Origin: Flavobacteriales bacterium 32-34-25
GTDB lineage: Bacteria; Bacteroidota; Bacteroidia; Flavobacteriales; Flavobacteriaceae
Assembly (NCBI GenBank): GCA_002280815.1
Contig: NCET01000001.1
Coordinates: 1-55,405 of the forward strand
Reading direction: 5' to 3'
DNA: 55,405 nt
Below, one piece after another: positions 36,512 through 44,420 of this stretch. The notes beneath the pieces were generated by a model that had not been told where the DNA came from, did no database searches, and worked only from the letters and a program-made list of their open reading frames with translations. A program made the translations under genes and the position numbers. Numbering within the stretch: position 1 is the stretch's first letter; the number at the start of each line of letters is the position of its first letter.

Positions 36512-37678
36512 ATGAAACAAACTGTTATTGAGTTCTTCCAGAACTTGCCTGATGAAAAACACGAACAATTTAATAAAGCATTTGATTTATACAGAAAGTC
36601 GGATGGGAATAATGAATCTATTGTTCGTTCCCTGAATGCTGTGGGTTACACGGAAAGTAATTTGCAAAATGTGCTGTATGATTTGCAAAAATTGCATGGC
36701 ATTACTGATGCTGAAAAAATTGCAATTCCTAAGGTTAAGAAAAAGGAATTACCTGATGAAAGAATTGCTATTCTAGCTGGCTTAATTGCTTTGCTTCCTG
36801 AATCTTATCCTGATTGGTTAGAAGCTTTAAAAGAATCAAATTATAGTACTGAAAATTTAATTCAATTTGCAGTTGCTGTTGGGAATGATAAGGCGGTTGA
36901 AGTTTTAAAAGCAGTTGAACTAGTAGGCTTAGAAGCTACAGGACAAGACGAAGAAGCCCTTCGACAAGCTCAGGGTGACAAGGTGCAGCATGCAGAAAGC
37001 AGTGAGCAGAATGCAGATGGTGGAGATATTAAGCTGTTAAAAGCCGAAAACGAAACTTTGCTTTCGGAAAAAGAAGATTTGGAATTTGAAAATGAAGTTT
37101 TGGAGGATGAGAAATCAGATTTGGAGGAAGAAAACGAAGCTTTGAAAGAAAAAGTAAATGAGTTAACAGCTGTTACTGGTACTTCTTTACGTGAGGAATT
37201 CCCGTTTTTAAATTCTACCGATTGCCCGAATGAGTTGAAAATACTTGTTGCTGATAAAATTACGGTTTGGAAACAATACTTGACAAAACATCAAGAATTA
37301 GTAAGAATTGAATCAGGGGAATTGGTTGTTCCGGCTGAGGAACAGGCTGAGATTGCAGAAGCTGCCAAAGTAGCTTTTGAAGAAAACCAACGAATCTATG
37401 ACGAATTGAATGCTTTCAAAGAAACTGGTAAGGTACTTGGAAAACATCCGATATTCAAAACTTTACAGTTTCAGCGTGAAGTGGAAGTAATGGATCAGGC
37501 TGCTTTGATTGCTTATAAAAATTCGAGTGCTAAATATTTCAGTGATAACAAAACATCTTTGGCTAAAGCCGAACAAAAGGGAGATGTAGAAATGATTGAA
37601 AAAATCAAAACTCGTGTTGCTGATCGTGAAGAAAAATTGGCTTTGGTCAATAAGAAATTAGGAGTACCAGCGAAGTAA
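36512..37678 (+). CDS. Coiled-coil phage protein of unknown function
   Basis: About 388 aa from the ATG at 36512 (MKQTVIEFFQNLPDEKHEQFN). The frame is open upstream to 36365, but that part covers a terminator, promoter and repeat. Residues about 175-225 are a Glu-rich coiled coil. The tail has several charged helices. A dispersed repeat at 36957-36980 is read through in frame (ALRQAQGD). Lies between capsid and terminase genes; perhaps a head-associated protein. Confidence 0.55.
   Translation: MKQTVIEFFQNLPDEKHEQFNKAFDLYRKSDGNNESIVRSLNAVGYTESNLQNVLYDLQKLHGITDAEKIAIPKVKKKELPDERIAILAGLIALLPESYPDWLEALKESNYSTENLIQFAVAVGNDKAVEVLKAVELVGLEATGQDEEALRQAQGDKVQHAESSEQNADGGDIKLLKAENETLLSEKEDLEFENEVLEDEKSDLEEENEALKEKVNELTAVTGTSLREEFPFLNSTDCPNELKILVADKITVWKQYLTKHQELVRIESGELVVPAEEQAEIAEAAKVAFEENQRIYDELNAFKETGKVLGKHPIFKTLQFQREVEVMDQAALIAYKNSSAKYFSDNKTSLAKAEQKGDVEMIEKIKTRVADREEKLALVNKKLGVPAK
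36957..36980. repeat. Dispersed repeat CCCTTCGACAAGCTCAGGGT read in frame
   Basis: This short palindromic repeat, known between genes in many bacterial genomes, lies inside the coiled-coil gene and is translated without a frame break. Confidence 0.7.
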
Positions 37679-37679
37679 T

Positions 37680-38300
37680 ATGGGCTTGTTTGATTACAAG
37701 GACCACCTCACCCCTGACCCCTCTCCTGAGGAGAGGGGAATTGGGACGGATAATGGGAGTGTGAAAAGCGATTTGTTTGTATCAAAATACCTGGTAAAAC
37801 ATTACCAAAAGGTTTCTTCTCTTGAGAATGATTTGATGCGCGTACCCAGTGAGGAGGAATTTTTCTTTTTGCAAAGCGATACGGCTTTTAATGCTTTTAC
37901 TTTCATTCCGTTTGTAGCCAAACATTTCCCTATCAAGGAATTATACGCTTCTACTTATAGCATTGGACGAAAAGTAATTGAAGCCTTAGTAGAGATGCAC
38001 GACAGGGGCGAAATTGAACAAATCACATTATTAGTTTCTGATAGTATGATTAAGCGGAATCCGCTTGTGATTGATAACCTTATGGCAATGGCCAGTAGCC
38101 GGCCTAATTTAAAAGTGCTGTATGCCTGGGTACATGCGAAGGTTTGCCTGATGCGCACCAATGATCATCATTTTGTTGTAGAAGGTTCCGGGAACTGGAG
38201 CGAAAATGCGCATTACGAACAGTACACTTTTGGGAATTGCAAAGGTTTGTATGATTTTAGGATGAAACTGTTTACTGAGAGTAAATTGAAGAAATATTGA
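37680..38300 (+). CDS. Phospholipase D-like domain protein
   Basis: 206 aa. One PLD-type signature: HAKVCLMRTNDHHFVVEGSGNWSENA, with the HxK and the GSGNW following the expected gap. Enzymes need two such motifs, so it would act as a dimer as in Nuc-type nucleases. Residues 9-25 (LTPDPSPEERGIGTD) come from a palindromic repeat. The start at 37680 is 1 bp after the previous stop. Placement next to the terminase suggests a DNA role. Confidence 0.65.
   Translation: MGLFDYKDHLTPDPSPEERGIGTDNGSVKSDLFVSKYLVKHYQKVSSLENDLMRVPSEEEFFFLQSDTAFNAFTFIPFVAKHFPIKELYASTYSIGRKVIEALVEMHDRGEIEQITLLVSDSMIKRNPLVIDNLMAMASSRPNLKVLYAWVHAKVCLMRTNDHHFVVEGSGNWSENAHYEQYTFGNCKGLYDFRMKLFTESKLKKY
37705..37757. repeat. Palindromic repeat copy 4, in frame inside a gene
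   Basis: acctcacccctgacccctctcc...ggagagggg with a GGATAAT tail. It is translated as residues 9-25 of the PLD-like protein. Confidence 0.85.
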
Positions 38301-38345
38301 CCTCACCCCCGACCCCTCTCCTCAAAGAGAGGGGGGACTGGGTGG
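38300..38345. repeat. Palindromic repeat copy 5
   Basis: acctcacccccgacccctctcc...gagagggg with a GACTGGGTGG tail, beginning at the last base of the PLD-like stop codon. Confidence 0.85.
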
Positions 38346-38365
38346 AAAAACTAAACTTGAAAATT

Positions 38366-38611
38366 ATGTATATAGAAATTAAAATATTTTTTTATTGGTT
38401 GATTCTTCTTTCTCTTTTTTATGTAATTGCTAAGATTGATCATTTTTTAAAAGGTGGTAATGTTTATTTTAAATATTATGATAGTTGGACAGTTGCCTTT
38501 TATTATTTTTTGCTTTATGTAGGTTTATTTGTTAACTGTTTATTTGCCTTTATGCAGTTTACAAACTACTTTTTTAAAGGGATTTTTATACCATTAACTC
38601 CAATGCCATGA
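38366..38611 (+). CDS. Small membrane protein
   Basis: 81 aa from the ATG at 38366, with two membrane helices (FFYWLILLSLFYVIA, FYYFLLYVGLFVNCLFAFM). An upstream in-frame ATG at 38297 would read through the palindromic repeat and is unlikely. ATGA overlap with the next gene. Function unknown. Confidence 0.55.
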   Translation: MYIEIKIFFYWLILLSLFYVIAKIDHFLKGGNVYFKYYDSWTVAFYYFLLYVGLFVNCLFAFMQFTNYFFKGIFIPLTPMP

Positions 38612-38784
38612 TAACATCACTCATTTTTTCGGTTGTAAAGCTGCTGCTTGGGATTATTGCAGTGGTTTTTGGTTTGATTGCTGGAATGCTGCTTTTAGGA
38701 GTTTCATTACCGAGTGGGATTTATTATCAATTGGGGCGTTTGTGTTCTTTCATCAAAAAAAAAGTAACAACATGGATACATTAA
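38608..38784 (+). CDS. 58-aa membrane protein
   Basis: Starts by ATGA overlap with the previous stop. Sequence begins MITSLIFSVVKLLLGIIAVV and continues hydrophobic to about residue 35, then a basic tail (RLCSFIKKKVTTWIH). Overlaps the next gene by 13 bp. Size and topology would suit a holin, but it is not next to the endolysin. Confidence 0.5.
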   Translation: MITSLIFSVVKLLLGIIAVVFGLIAGMLLLGVSLPSGIYYQLGRLCSFIKKKVTTWIH

Positions 38785-39059
38785 CCATTTTATACAGTAT
38801 TGCTGTTCTGGCTTTGATTTGTGCGGTTGTTTTGGCTTTTTCGGGTGTTAGAACTGGAGGACGAACAGTTCCAGAACCTCCTGAGCATTTGAGGACTAAG
38901 AAAAAGGGTTCTGCATTAAAAATGAGAAATCCGCCTCCTCCTCCAGAAAAAAATATTCAGAATGCAGTTCCTAGAATTCAGAATGCAGATGAATTACTTA
39001 ATAAGACAATTGGCGGCATTCCTAATTTCAAATGTAATAAATGGAGAATCGGAGTGTGA
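38772..39059 (+). CDS. Small membrane-anchored Pro-rich protein
   Basis: 95 aa from the ATG at 38772 (MDTLTILYSIAVLALICAVVLAF, one membrane helix), then a cytosolic or periplasmic region rich in Pro (PEPPEH, PPPPPEK). Third of three overlapping membrane-protein genes. Unknown role. Confidence 0.55.
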   Translation: MDTLTILYSIAVLALICAVVLAFSGVRTGGRTVPEPPEHLRTKKKGSALKMRNPPPPPEKNIQNAVPRIQNADELLNKTIGGIPNFKCNKWRIGV

Positions 39060-39105
39060 TTGCTTCGTTCCTCGCAATGACATAATGCTCGCAATGACTA
39101 TGAAC
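39060..39105. repeat. Dispersed repeat (CGTTCCTCGCAATGAC type)
   Basis: Contains ctcgcaatgaca and gctcgcaatgact in tandem, a repeat family common between Bacteroidota genes. Lies between the membrane-protein operon and the terminase genes. Confidence 0.6.
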
Positions 39106-39110
39106 TCCCA

Positions 39111-39440
39111 ATGATTATGGAACTATTAGAAATAAAATTTTCGGAAGAAGAATATACTGCAATACATGATTTAGCGGGGTGTAATTATTCGCCTGAGAAA
39201 ATTGCGGTTTATCTGGAGGTGGATAAGAAGGCTTTTATGCGGTTGTGGTATGACAAGGATTCGGAGGTGCGTAAGAATTACGAGCGTGGCCAATTGATTT
39301 CTGAATTTAATATCAATAACAAACAGAAGGAACTGGCTGAAAAAGGAAATATTACTGCAGCACAAATATTTTTGAAGGAAGCGGAAAAAAATGAAGTGAA
39401 TAATATTAGAAACCGAATACTTTTTGGCGATGACTATTGA
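39111..39440 (+). CDS. Putative terminase small subunit
   Basis: 109 aa (ATG at 39111 or 39117). N-terminal helix-turn-helix-like region (YSPEKIAVYLEVDKKAFMRLWYD), then NNKQKELAEKGNITAAQIFLKEAEKNE, a pattern seen in small terminase and related DNA-binding phage proteins. Two genes before TerL and overlapping the next. Function inferred. Confidence 0.6.
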   Translation: MIMELLEIKFSEEEYTAIHDLAGCNYSPEKIAVYLEVDKKAFMRLWYDKDSEVRKNYERGQLISEFNINNKQKELAEKGNITAAQIFLKEAEKNEVNNIRNRILFGDDY

Positions 39441-40068
39441 TCAAGTTGATTTAAAAGATATTTACGATTTCATGGAAACAGGAAATCCAAAGAATGCCCC
39501 TGAGCATATTATAGCATACCTCGATTTGCTAGATATGGTAAGGGGTATGTTTTTACGTATTGACCAATTTGGAAGCAAAGAAGCGATTGTGAAACATTTA
39601 ATGCTTTCGCCCAAATATCAACTATCACGCTATAAAGCTTCTCAAGTGTGCGATGAAGCTCAGGAATATTTTTACAGGGATTCTAAAATTTCTAAAGATG
39701 CCTGGCGTAACATCTATGCAAGTAAAATAGATATGATGATCAATTTTGCCATGCAAACCGTAAAAGATGCGAGTGATGCTCAAAAGGTGGTGAAAATGTG
39801 TATTGAGGCTGGAATATTCCGTAGAGTGAATGAAAAAGACGAAGAAGAATTACCACAAGAGATTTTCCAACCTCCGTTTGTGGTTTATACCTGGGATGCT
39901 GAAGCTTTAGATATGCCAAAAGTAAACCGCCAAAAACTATCGGAAATGATAGACAAGTTTCCGGAATTGACCGAGAAAGAACGAATTAGAATTAAACAGG
40001 AATCGTTAATACCAGGATTTCCTTTAAAAATATTCCCAAATGAGCAGGAGGACCCACGTAAGTCTTAG
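39430..40068 (+). CDS. Packaging-associated phage protein
   Basis: About 212 aa from the ATG at 39430; a TTG at 39424 is an alternative. All-helical, with HLMLSPKYQLSRYKASQVCDEAQEYFYRD and KIDMMINFAMQTVKDASDAQKVVKMCIEAG. It overlaps TerL by 29 bp, so is likely part of the packaging machinery, maybe a second small-subunit component. Confidence 0.55.
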   Translation: MTIDQVDLKDIYDFMETGNPKNAPEHIIAYLDLLDMVRGMFLRIDQFGSKEAIVKHLMLSPKYQLSRYKASQVCDEAQEYFYRDSKISKDAWRNIYASKIDMMINFAMQTVKDASDAQKVVKMCIEAGIFRRVNEKDEEELPQEIFQPPFVVYTWDAEALDMPKVNRQKLSEMIDKFPELTEKERIRIKQESLIPGFPLKIFPNEQEDPRKS

Positions 40069-41740
40069 TGATACCGATGTTCAAGGACGTTTTGCCAGTT
40101 GGCTGAAAACAGTCATTTTCCTGATTTCGCCTAAGCACTTGCGATTAATTGCGGGACGTGCTACGGCAAAAACGGCTGATATTATTGCAGAACGCTCGCA
40201 AAACATTATACATGATATGCCAAAAAGCTATCAAGTATTAGTTTCGGATACTTATGTTAACTGCTTGAAAAACATTGTTCCAACTTTATTAGAAGGATGG
40301 AATAGAAAAGGATGGCGTGAAGGAATTCATTATGTTACTGATAAAAGACCTCCCTCCCATTTTAAACTTCCCTACAAGCCTGTAGAGATTTACAAACACA
40401 CAATTTCGCTTTTTAACGGTTGTTTTTTCAATCTTGGTTCATTAGATCAACCGGGAGGATTAGCGGGTGGTTCTTACCAACACATGTATGGAGATGAAGC
40501 GCGTTTGCTGAAATTTGACAAGCTTAAAAAACTGACTCCCGCTATTCGTGGTGAATATGTGATGTTTGGCCACTCGGTTTATTATCGTGGTACCACTTTT
40601 ACTACCGATATGCCTAACATCATTGATGGTGATGATGATTGGATTATGCAGGACGAAAAAAACATGGATTTAGACCAGGTTAAACTGGCTCTCGAAGTGG
40701 GATTGGTGCTAAACGAAATTAAAAGAGAAATCCTTTCTTATAAGCAAATTGGCGATTATGCGGCAATGGAAAAGCTAAAAGGTAATTTGATGCGCTGGAC
40801 GGAGAAATGGATCCGTGTGCGCAAGGATTTGACGTTTTTTTATGTGGTTTCTTCTTTTGTGAATGTGGATATCCTAACCGAAGGCTATTTTGCCGATAGT
40901 TTGAAAGCTTTGGGAATCGAAGAATTTAAGAGTGCCATTCTTTCTTTGAAAATCAATTTGAAGAAAGGGGAAAAATTCTACGGTAGTCTGGGCGAACATC
41001 ATTTTTATGATGATGGGGTGATTTCGTCCTACTATGATAAATTTAGTTTGACGGATGAAATACAGGAAAGCAGTCTGGCATTGCGATACATCGACCACAA
41101 TGCGAGACTGGAAGGCGGTATGGACTTTGGGGATATGTGTAGTTTGGTAATTGCTCAGCCCAGAGGAACTTACTTATATTGCCTTAAAGAGTTCTACACA
41201 CTGGCTCCGGAAAACGAGGTTCAAATGGGAGAGAAATTCCGTAAATTTTTCAAGCATCATAAAACAAAGGTTTTGGATTTGTATTATGACCGTTCGGGGA
41301 ATGCCAATGCTAAAACCAAAAGAGACTGGGCAAATGCGATTAAAAAAGCAATTGAATACGAAAATGGTAGCAAGGTTTGGACTGTCAATTTAAAATCGGA
41401 AGGACAGGCGACCATTTACCATGAGGAAGAATACAATTTTGCTAAAAATTTCATGGGAGAAATGACCCCTAAGCTTATCAAATTGAAAATCGATAAGTTC
41501 CAGTGCAAATGCTTAAAAAGTTCCTTAGAACTAACAAAAATCAAGATTAAAACAGATGTCAGGGGTTCGAAATCCTTGCATAAAGATAAATCTTCAGAGA
41601 GTTTGCCAATCCTTTTACGCCCTATGTATTCTACTAATTTTAGTGATGCTTTTAAGTATTTGGTTTACAGGCCTGCTTATGTGAAGCTTGTGAATACGCA
41701 TTCGGGATATTCGGGAATGGATCCTAGTGTGGGAGGGTAA
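40040..41740 (+). CDS. terL: Terminase large subunit
   Basis: 566 aa. ATPase: Walker A-like AGRATAKTADI (about residue 38) and Walker B MYGDEAR (about 153). Nuclease (RNase H-like) part: GGMDFGDMCSLVIAQP, DLYYDRSGNANAK and the terminal acidic NFSDAFKYLVYRP. It cuts concatemers and pumps DNA into the prohead. The stop is followed directly by palindromic repeat copy 6. Confidence 0.85.
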   Translation: MSRRTHVSLSDTDVQGRFASWLKTVIFLISPKHLRLIAGRATAKTADIIAERSQNIIHDMPKSYQVLVSDTYVNCLKNIVPTLLEGWNRKGWREGIHYVTDKRPPSHFKLPYKPVEIYKHTISLFNGCFFNLGSLDQPGGLAGGSYQHMYGDEARLLKFDKLKKLTPAIRGEYVMFGHSVYYRGTTFTTDMPNIIDGDDDWIMQDEKNMDLDQVKLALEVGLVLNEIKREILSYKQIGDYAAMEKLKGNLMRWTEKWIRVRKDLTFFYVVSSFVNVDILTEGYFADSLKALGIEEFKSAILSLKINLKKGEKFYGSLGEHHFYDDGVISSYYDKFSLTDEIQESSLALRYIDHNARLEGGMDFGDMCSLVIAQPRGTYLYCLKEFYTLAPENEVQMGEKFRKFFKHHKTKVLDLYYDRSGNANAKTKRDWANAIKKAIEYENGSKVWTVNLKSEGQATIYHEEEYNFAKNFMGEMTPKLIKLKIDKFQCKCLKSSLELTKIKIKTDVRGSKSLHKDKSSESLPILLRPMYSTNFSDAFKYLVYRPAYVKLVNTHSGYSGMDPSVGG

Positions 41741-41776
41741 TCCTCACCCCGACCCTCTCCAAAAGAGAGGGAGACT
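41741..41776. repeat. Palindromic repeat copy 6
   Basis: tcctcaccccgaccctctcc...gagaggg with a GACTTTGTAG tail, starting at the base after the terL stop. Confidence 0.85.
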
Positions 41777-41789
41777 TTGTAGATGTGGA

Positions 41790-41822
41790 TTGAGGGAAAT
41801 TCACTATATTTGATTATTAATA
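41790..41822 (+). promoter_or_regulatory. Host-type promoter for two small genes
   Basis: TTG at 41790-41792, 22 nt, then TATATTTG at 41815-41822, 8 nt before the ATG at 41831. It has the host consensus and lacks TGTCACA, so these genes may be on in the lysogen. Confidence 0.6.
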
Positions 41823-41830
41823 AATTAGCC

Positions 41831-42124
41831 ATGACAAAACAAAAATCTAAAACATTTTCAAGCTTACAAGTTTTGAAGCAAACACAGGAAAGTGTTAAAG
41901 CACAACTTGCTGAAAAATATGAAGCGGTGATAACTCCTTATGTTCAAATTATCCAGATGACCATGAAAGCTAATGCTGAAAATGAATTTTCTGCTTTGAA
42001 GAGGATAAAGGAGAATTTGGAAATTTATAATAAAAAAGACGCTCCTTTGTTGTTTTCTGCAGCACTGATTGAGATTACTGAAGGGAAGCATTTTAGTAAG
42101 TTTGTTGATGAAGTTAAAGGATAG
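41831..42124 (+). CDS. Small phage protein of unknown function
   Basis: About 97 aa from the ATG at 41831. Helical, Lys/Glu-rich (VLKQTQESVKAQLAEKYEAVITPYVQ). Behind its own host-type promoter, with a small partner gene and a strong terminator: a self-contained unit of moron type. Confidence 0.6.
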   Translation: MTKQKSKTFSSLQVLKQTQESVKAQLAEKYEAVITPYVQIIQMTMKANAENEFSALKRIKENLEIYNKKDAPLLFSAALIEITEGKHFSKFVDEVKG

Positions 42125-42128
42125 TTTT

Positions 42129-42359
42129 ATGGATGCTAAACAATATGCTGAAGAATTGATTGATGATTTTTTGTTTACTACTAATGAATATAATGAATAT
42201 TGTGATATTGTTCAAGCTAAACAATGTGCATTAATTACATTAAAAAGAATTCAATTATCTAATCCTATTATAAAAGGAGATTCAAGTGATCTGACAACTA
42301 TGATTGTACAAACAAAGGCTTTTTTTAGTCAGGTTGAGGAAGAAATAAAAAAACTCTAG
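42129..42359 (+). CDS. Small phage protein of unknown function
   Basis: 76 aa from the ATG at 42129 (MDAKQYAEELIDDFLF). Acidic and helical. 4 bp after the previous stop, so made together with it. Confidence 0.55.
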   Translation: MDAKQYAEELIDDFLFTTNEYNEYCDIVQAKQCALITLKRIQLSNPIIKGDSSDLTTMIVQTKAFFSQVEEEIKKL

Positions 42360-42393
42360 TTTTTAGTAAAAAGAAAAAGAAAGAAACGAAACT

Positions 42394-42418
42394 CCGCCCG
42401 CTTGGGCGGTTTTTTTTT
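42394..42418 (+). terminator. Terminator of the small-gene unit
   Basis: CCGCCCGCTTGGGCGG hairpin followed by nine T. Confidence 0.9.
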
Positions 42419-42425
42419 GTAAAAG

Positions 42426-42452
42426 AAAAACGGCTTGAAAAAAGCCGTTTTT
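42426..42452. terminator. Terminator of the leftward antirestriction-like cassette
   Basis: AAAAACGGCTT / AAGCCGTTTTT with a GAAA loop, A run and T run on either side. It overlaps the methylase stop codon. Confidence 0.8.
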
Positions 42453-43104
42453 AATCGTTGTTATAGTATAGAATGGAGTGAGTTTTGTTTTTCCAAAATT
42501 CGTAATTTGTGGTTAATGAAAAGCGGGGTTTATCCATTAATAGCGAGTTATGACAGTGAACCTCCCCCCGAATTTCGTGAAAGCATAAATTAATAGCGGT
42601 CATTTTACAGCACATCGGGTCCAAATCTTGGCAAACATAATAATTGCCTTTGGTTAAGTGGTTAGCTGCTAGAACTAAACGACCACTTCCGCTGCACGGC
42701 TCGTTTACTGTTTTACCAAAATCATCTTTATCAATTACAAATTGTGCCATTAAATCGCATAAGCTTTTTGGTGTGAAATACTGCCCGAAATTTGATTTTT
42801 TATAGTTCCCTGTCAAACACTCGTAATATTCGCCTAGCGGGTCGCACCAATCCTCGTTGGAGGTGTGAAAGTGGTATATTTTTGTGAGTTCTGCGAATAA
42901 TTGACAAAATGTGTCTAGTTCTTTACGGTTGTACTTTTTAATCGTTTCTAAGTATAGCGGTTCTTGGGTACCTCTACCCATTGCGCAAATAATAACTGTT
43001 AGTAAATCGTCAAAAACTCGGTTTAAATCGTGGCGGTATTCGAAGCCAAAAAACAAGGAGTTAAACTCTTTTAACTCCTTGGGAACGTCTCTAGTTTTTA
43101 GCAT
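42451..43104 (-). CDS. N6-adenine methylase-like protein without a catalytic NPPY motif
   Basis: 217 aa. The YFTPKSLCDLMAQF segment and SAM-binding motif NEPCSGSGRLVLAANHL are those of HsdM-type N-6 methylases, followed by YYVCQDLDPMCCKMTAINLCFH. The expected (N/D)PP(Y/F) is not seen before the end, so it may be inactive or have another role. Similar short methylase-like genes travel with ArdC-type genes on Bacteroidota mobile elements, as here (14-bp overlap with the ArdC-N gene). Confidence 0.75.
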   Translation of the reverse strand: MLKTRDVPKELKEFNSLFFGFEYRHDLNRVFDDLLTVIICAMGRGTQEPLYLETIKKYNRKELDTFCQLFAELTKIYHFHTSNEDWCDPLGEYYECLTGNYKKSNFGQYFTPKSLCDLMAQFVIDKDDFGKTVNEPCSGSGRLVLAANHLTKGNYYVCQDLDPMCCKMTAINLCFHEIRGEVHCHNSLLMDKPRFSLTTNYEFWKNKTHSILYYNND

Positions 43105-43450
43105 CTGCGGTTTGTACTTGAGCGTTAGAAAATAGATAACAAAGCGGAAAAAAAGAAAATTCTTTTTCCTCTTTTGTTTGTGGTTCTGCGGTGGCTTGGT
43201 CTTGGTTGCTTTTGCGTTTTCTTCCCCACACTAAAAAGGCTTTTTCGCCTTTCTTTACTCGTTTTCCTTGTTTAATCCATTCCTGAAAGGTGTTAAATTC
43301 TTGGTGTTCGCCTTTAGAATAAAAATCTTCAATCAAAATTGAATTTATATTGCGTGGTTCGTCTTCGAGTTCCTGAATTTCTTTAGCGACTTTAGAAAGT
43401 GCTATTAAAGATTTTTTCTTTTCAATATGTTGTTGTTGCTTGTCGGTCAT
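43091..43450 (-). CDS. ArdC-N-like (DUF1738) domain protein
   Basis: 119 aa. EFNTFQEWIKQGKRVKKGEKAFLVWGR followed by FFPLCYLFSNAQV matches the ArdC N-terminal domain, a single-strand DNA-binding antirestriction domain of plasmids. The ArdC protease domain is absent. Translated with the methylase-like gene; likely an antirestriction function for incoming phage DNA. Confidence 0.75.
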   Translation of the reverse strand: MTDKQQQHIEKKKSLIALSKVAKEIQELEDEPRNINSILIEDFYSKGEHQEFNTFQEWIKQGKRVKKGEKAFLVWGRKRKSNQDQATAEPQTKEEKEFSFFPLCYLFSNAQVQTADAKN

Positions 43451-43453
43451 GGC

Positions 43454-43642
43454 TTAAGCTTTAGAAATAATTAATAAATTTTTTGAAACTGAAATATTGA
43501 CTTCCTCCCCTATTTCAAAACCTGCATCCTGCATCCATTTTCCGGATAAAGTTAATTTTGGTTTAACTGTTGGTTTTCTCCAAAGGTTTTTGACAAATTG
43601 AGATGAAATTTTAAGCGAGCGAGATTTAAAAAATATATCCAT
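43454..43642 (-). CDS. SymE-family toxin-like protein
   Basis: 62 aa from the ATG at 43642. PKLTLSGKWMQDAGFEIGEEVNISVSKNLLIIS is the SymE signature (P.L.L.GKWL..AGF..G..V.V.V....L.I), an AbrB-like fold. SymE of E. coli is an SOS-induced toxin held down by antisense RNA; here no antisense RNA was recognised. Tightly packed in the antirestriction-like operon. Confidence 0.7.
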   Translation of the reverse strand: MDIFFKSRSLKISSQFVKNLWRKPTVKPKLTLSGKWMQDAGFEIGEEVNISVSKNLLIISKA

Positions 43643-43853
43643 TGTAATCGCTTTTTTGAGGTTGATTTTCCTGGATAAATAACTCGGCAATTGCATAAGC
43701 TTTATTAAAAGCTTTTTTTGCTTTGGCTTTATAATATTTGTAATCTTCGTAATTAAAAAGAAAAGAATATCCTTTTTCGTGTAGTATGGCTTTTACTTGC
43801 TCGGATAACTTAAAAGCTGTATTTTTGTTGCTGTTAGATTGTGCGTGCGTCAT
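43626..43853 (-). CDS. Small protein of the leftward cassette
   Basis: 75 aa, basic, YKYYKAKAKKAFNKAYAIAELF. Overlaps the SymE-like gene by 17 bp. The leader carries the recurring 'aaatcacttaa' motif. No family recognised. Confidence 0.55.
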   Translation of the reverse strand: MTHAQSNSNKNTAFKLSEQVKAILHEKGYSFLFNYEDYKYYKAKAKKAFNKAYAIAELFIQENQPQKSDYNGYIF

Positions 43854-43876
43854 GGCTTGTATAATTTAAGTGATTT

Positions 43877-43915
43877 AAACCCTCCGATACTTCGAACTAT
43901 CAGAGGGTTTTTTGT
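43877..43915 (+). terminator. Hairpin within the leftward cassette, oriented rightward
   Basis: AAACCCTC ... GAGGGTTT with inner GATA/TATC pairing, then TTTTTTGTTTT on the plus strand. The T run is on the side that would stop rightward transcription, so it may shield the leftward operon from antisense transcripts. Confidence 0.5.
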
Positions 43916-43926
43916 TTTAAATAGGC

Positions 43927-44355
43927 TTAGATTTCAAAGGTTAAGACTTCGTTTTCTGCTTCTGTAAGCAAGATGTTCAATTCTTCCTCCATTGTGTCCG
44001 TAACTTTTTTTATTACGTTAGAATTGCTTACTTCAAATTCAAATCCCGCCTGATTTTTCAAAATGATTTTTGCAGTGATTTTGTCGTTTCCTGCGTGAAA
44101 CATTTTTAAGTCATTTGATTTCTTTTCTAGGTGTTCATATCGCTTTGAAACTTCATCAAAAAGGGTTTTCCTTCCTATTCTCTCCTTTGCCGTTAAAGGT
44201 GCACTAGATGCAAACTTTTCTATCGAAGCAATTGCGGATGCTTCTTTGCTTTTGTCGGTAGGTTCTTCCGTTTTACCTGTAGGTAATAATTTTAGGTTTT
44301 TTACATCTTTTACCTCATTACCTGATTTCTCTTTTTGTAATTTTTCTACGCTCAT
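43927..44355 (-). CDS. First gene of the leftward cassette, unknown function
   Basis: 142 aa. Lys/Glu-rich low-complexity N-terminus, then SAPLTAKERIGRKTLFDEVSKRYEHLEKKSNDLKMFH and a beta-rich part (AKIILKNQAGFEFEVSNSNVIKKV). I recall similar proteins heading ArdC-methylase gene sets on Bacteroidota mobile elements. Its promoter carries the 22-bp palindromic operator. Confidence 0.6.
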   Translation of the reverse strand: MSVEKLQKEKSGNEVKDVKNLKLLPTGKTEEPTDKSKEASAIASIEKFASSAPLTAKERIGRKTLFDEVSKRYEHLEKKSNDLKMFHAGNDKITAKIILKNQAGFEFEVSNSNVIKKVTDTMEEELNILLTEAENEVLTFEI

Positions 44356-44398
44356 AATGTTATAATTAAGTGATTTTCAATACTTAAAGATACAAAAT

Positions 44399-44420
44399 AA
44401 AGTCGTATATATACGACTTT
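44399..44420. promoter_or_regulatory. 22-bp perfect palindrome, operator of the leftward cassette
   Basis: aaagtcgtata / tatacgacttt, 44 bp upstream of the cassette's first ATG and next to TATTTTG on the minus strand. 20 of 22 bases recur at 49141-49162. Confidence 0.75.

Noticed and set aside
38608-38784. Holin assignment for the 58-aa membrane protein
   Set aside because: Topology fits, but it is over 7 kb from the endolysin and beside packaging genes, so I left the function open.
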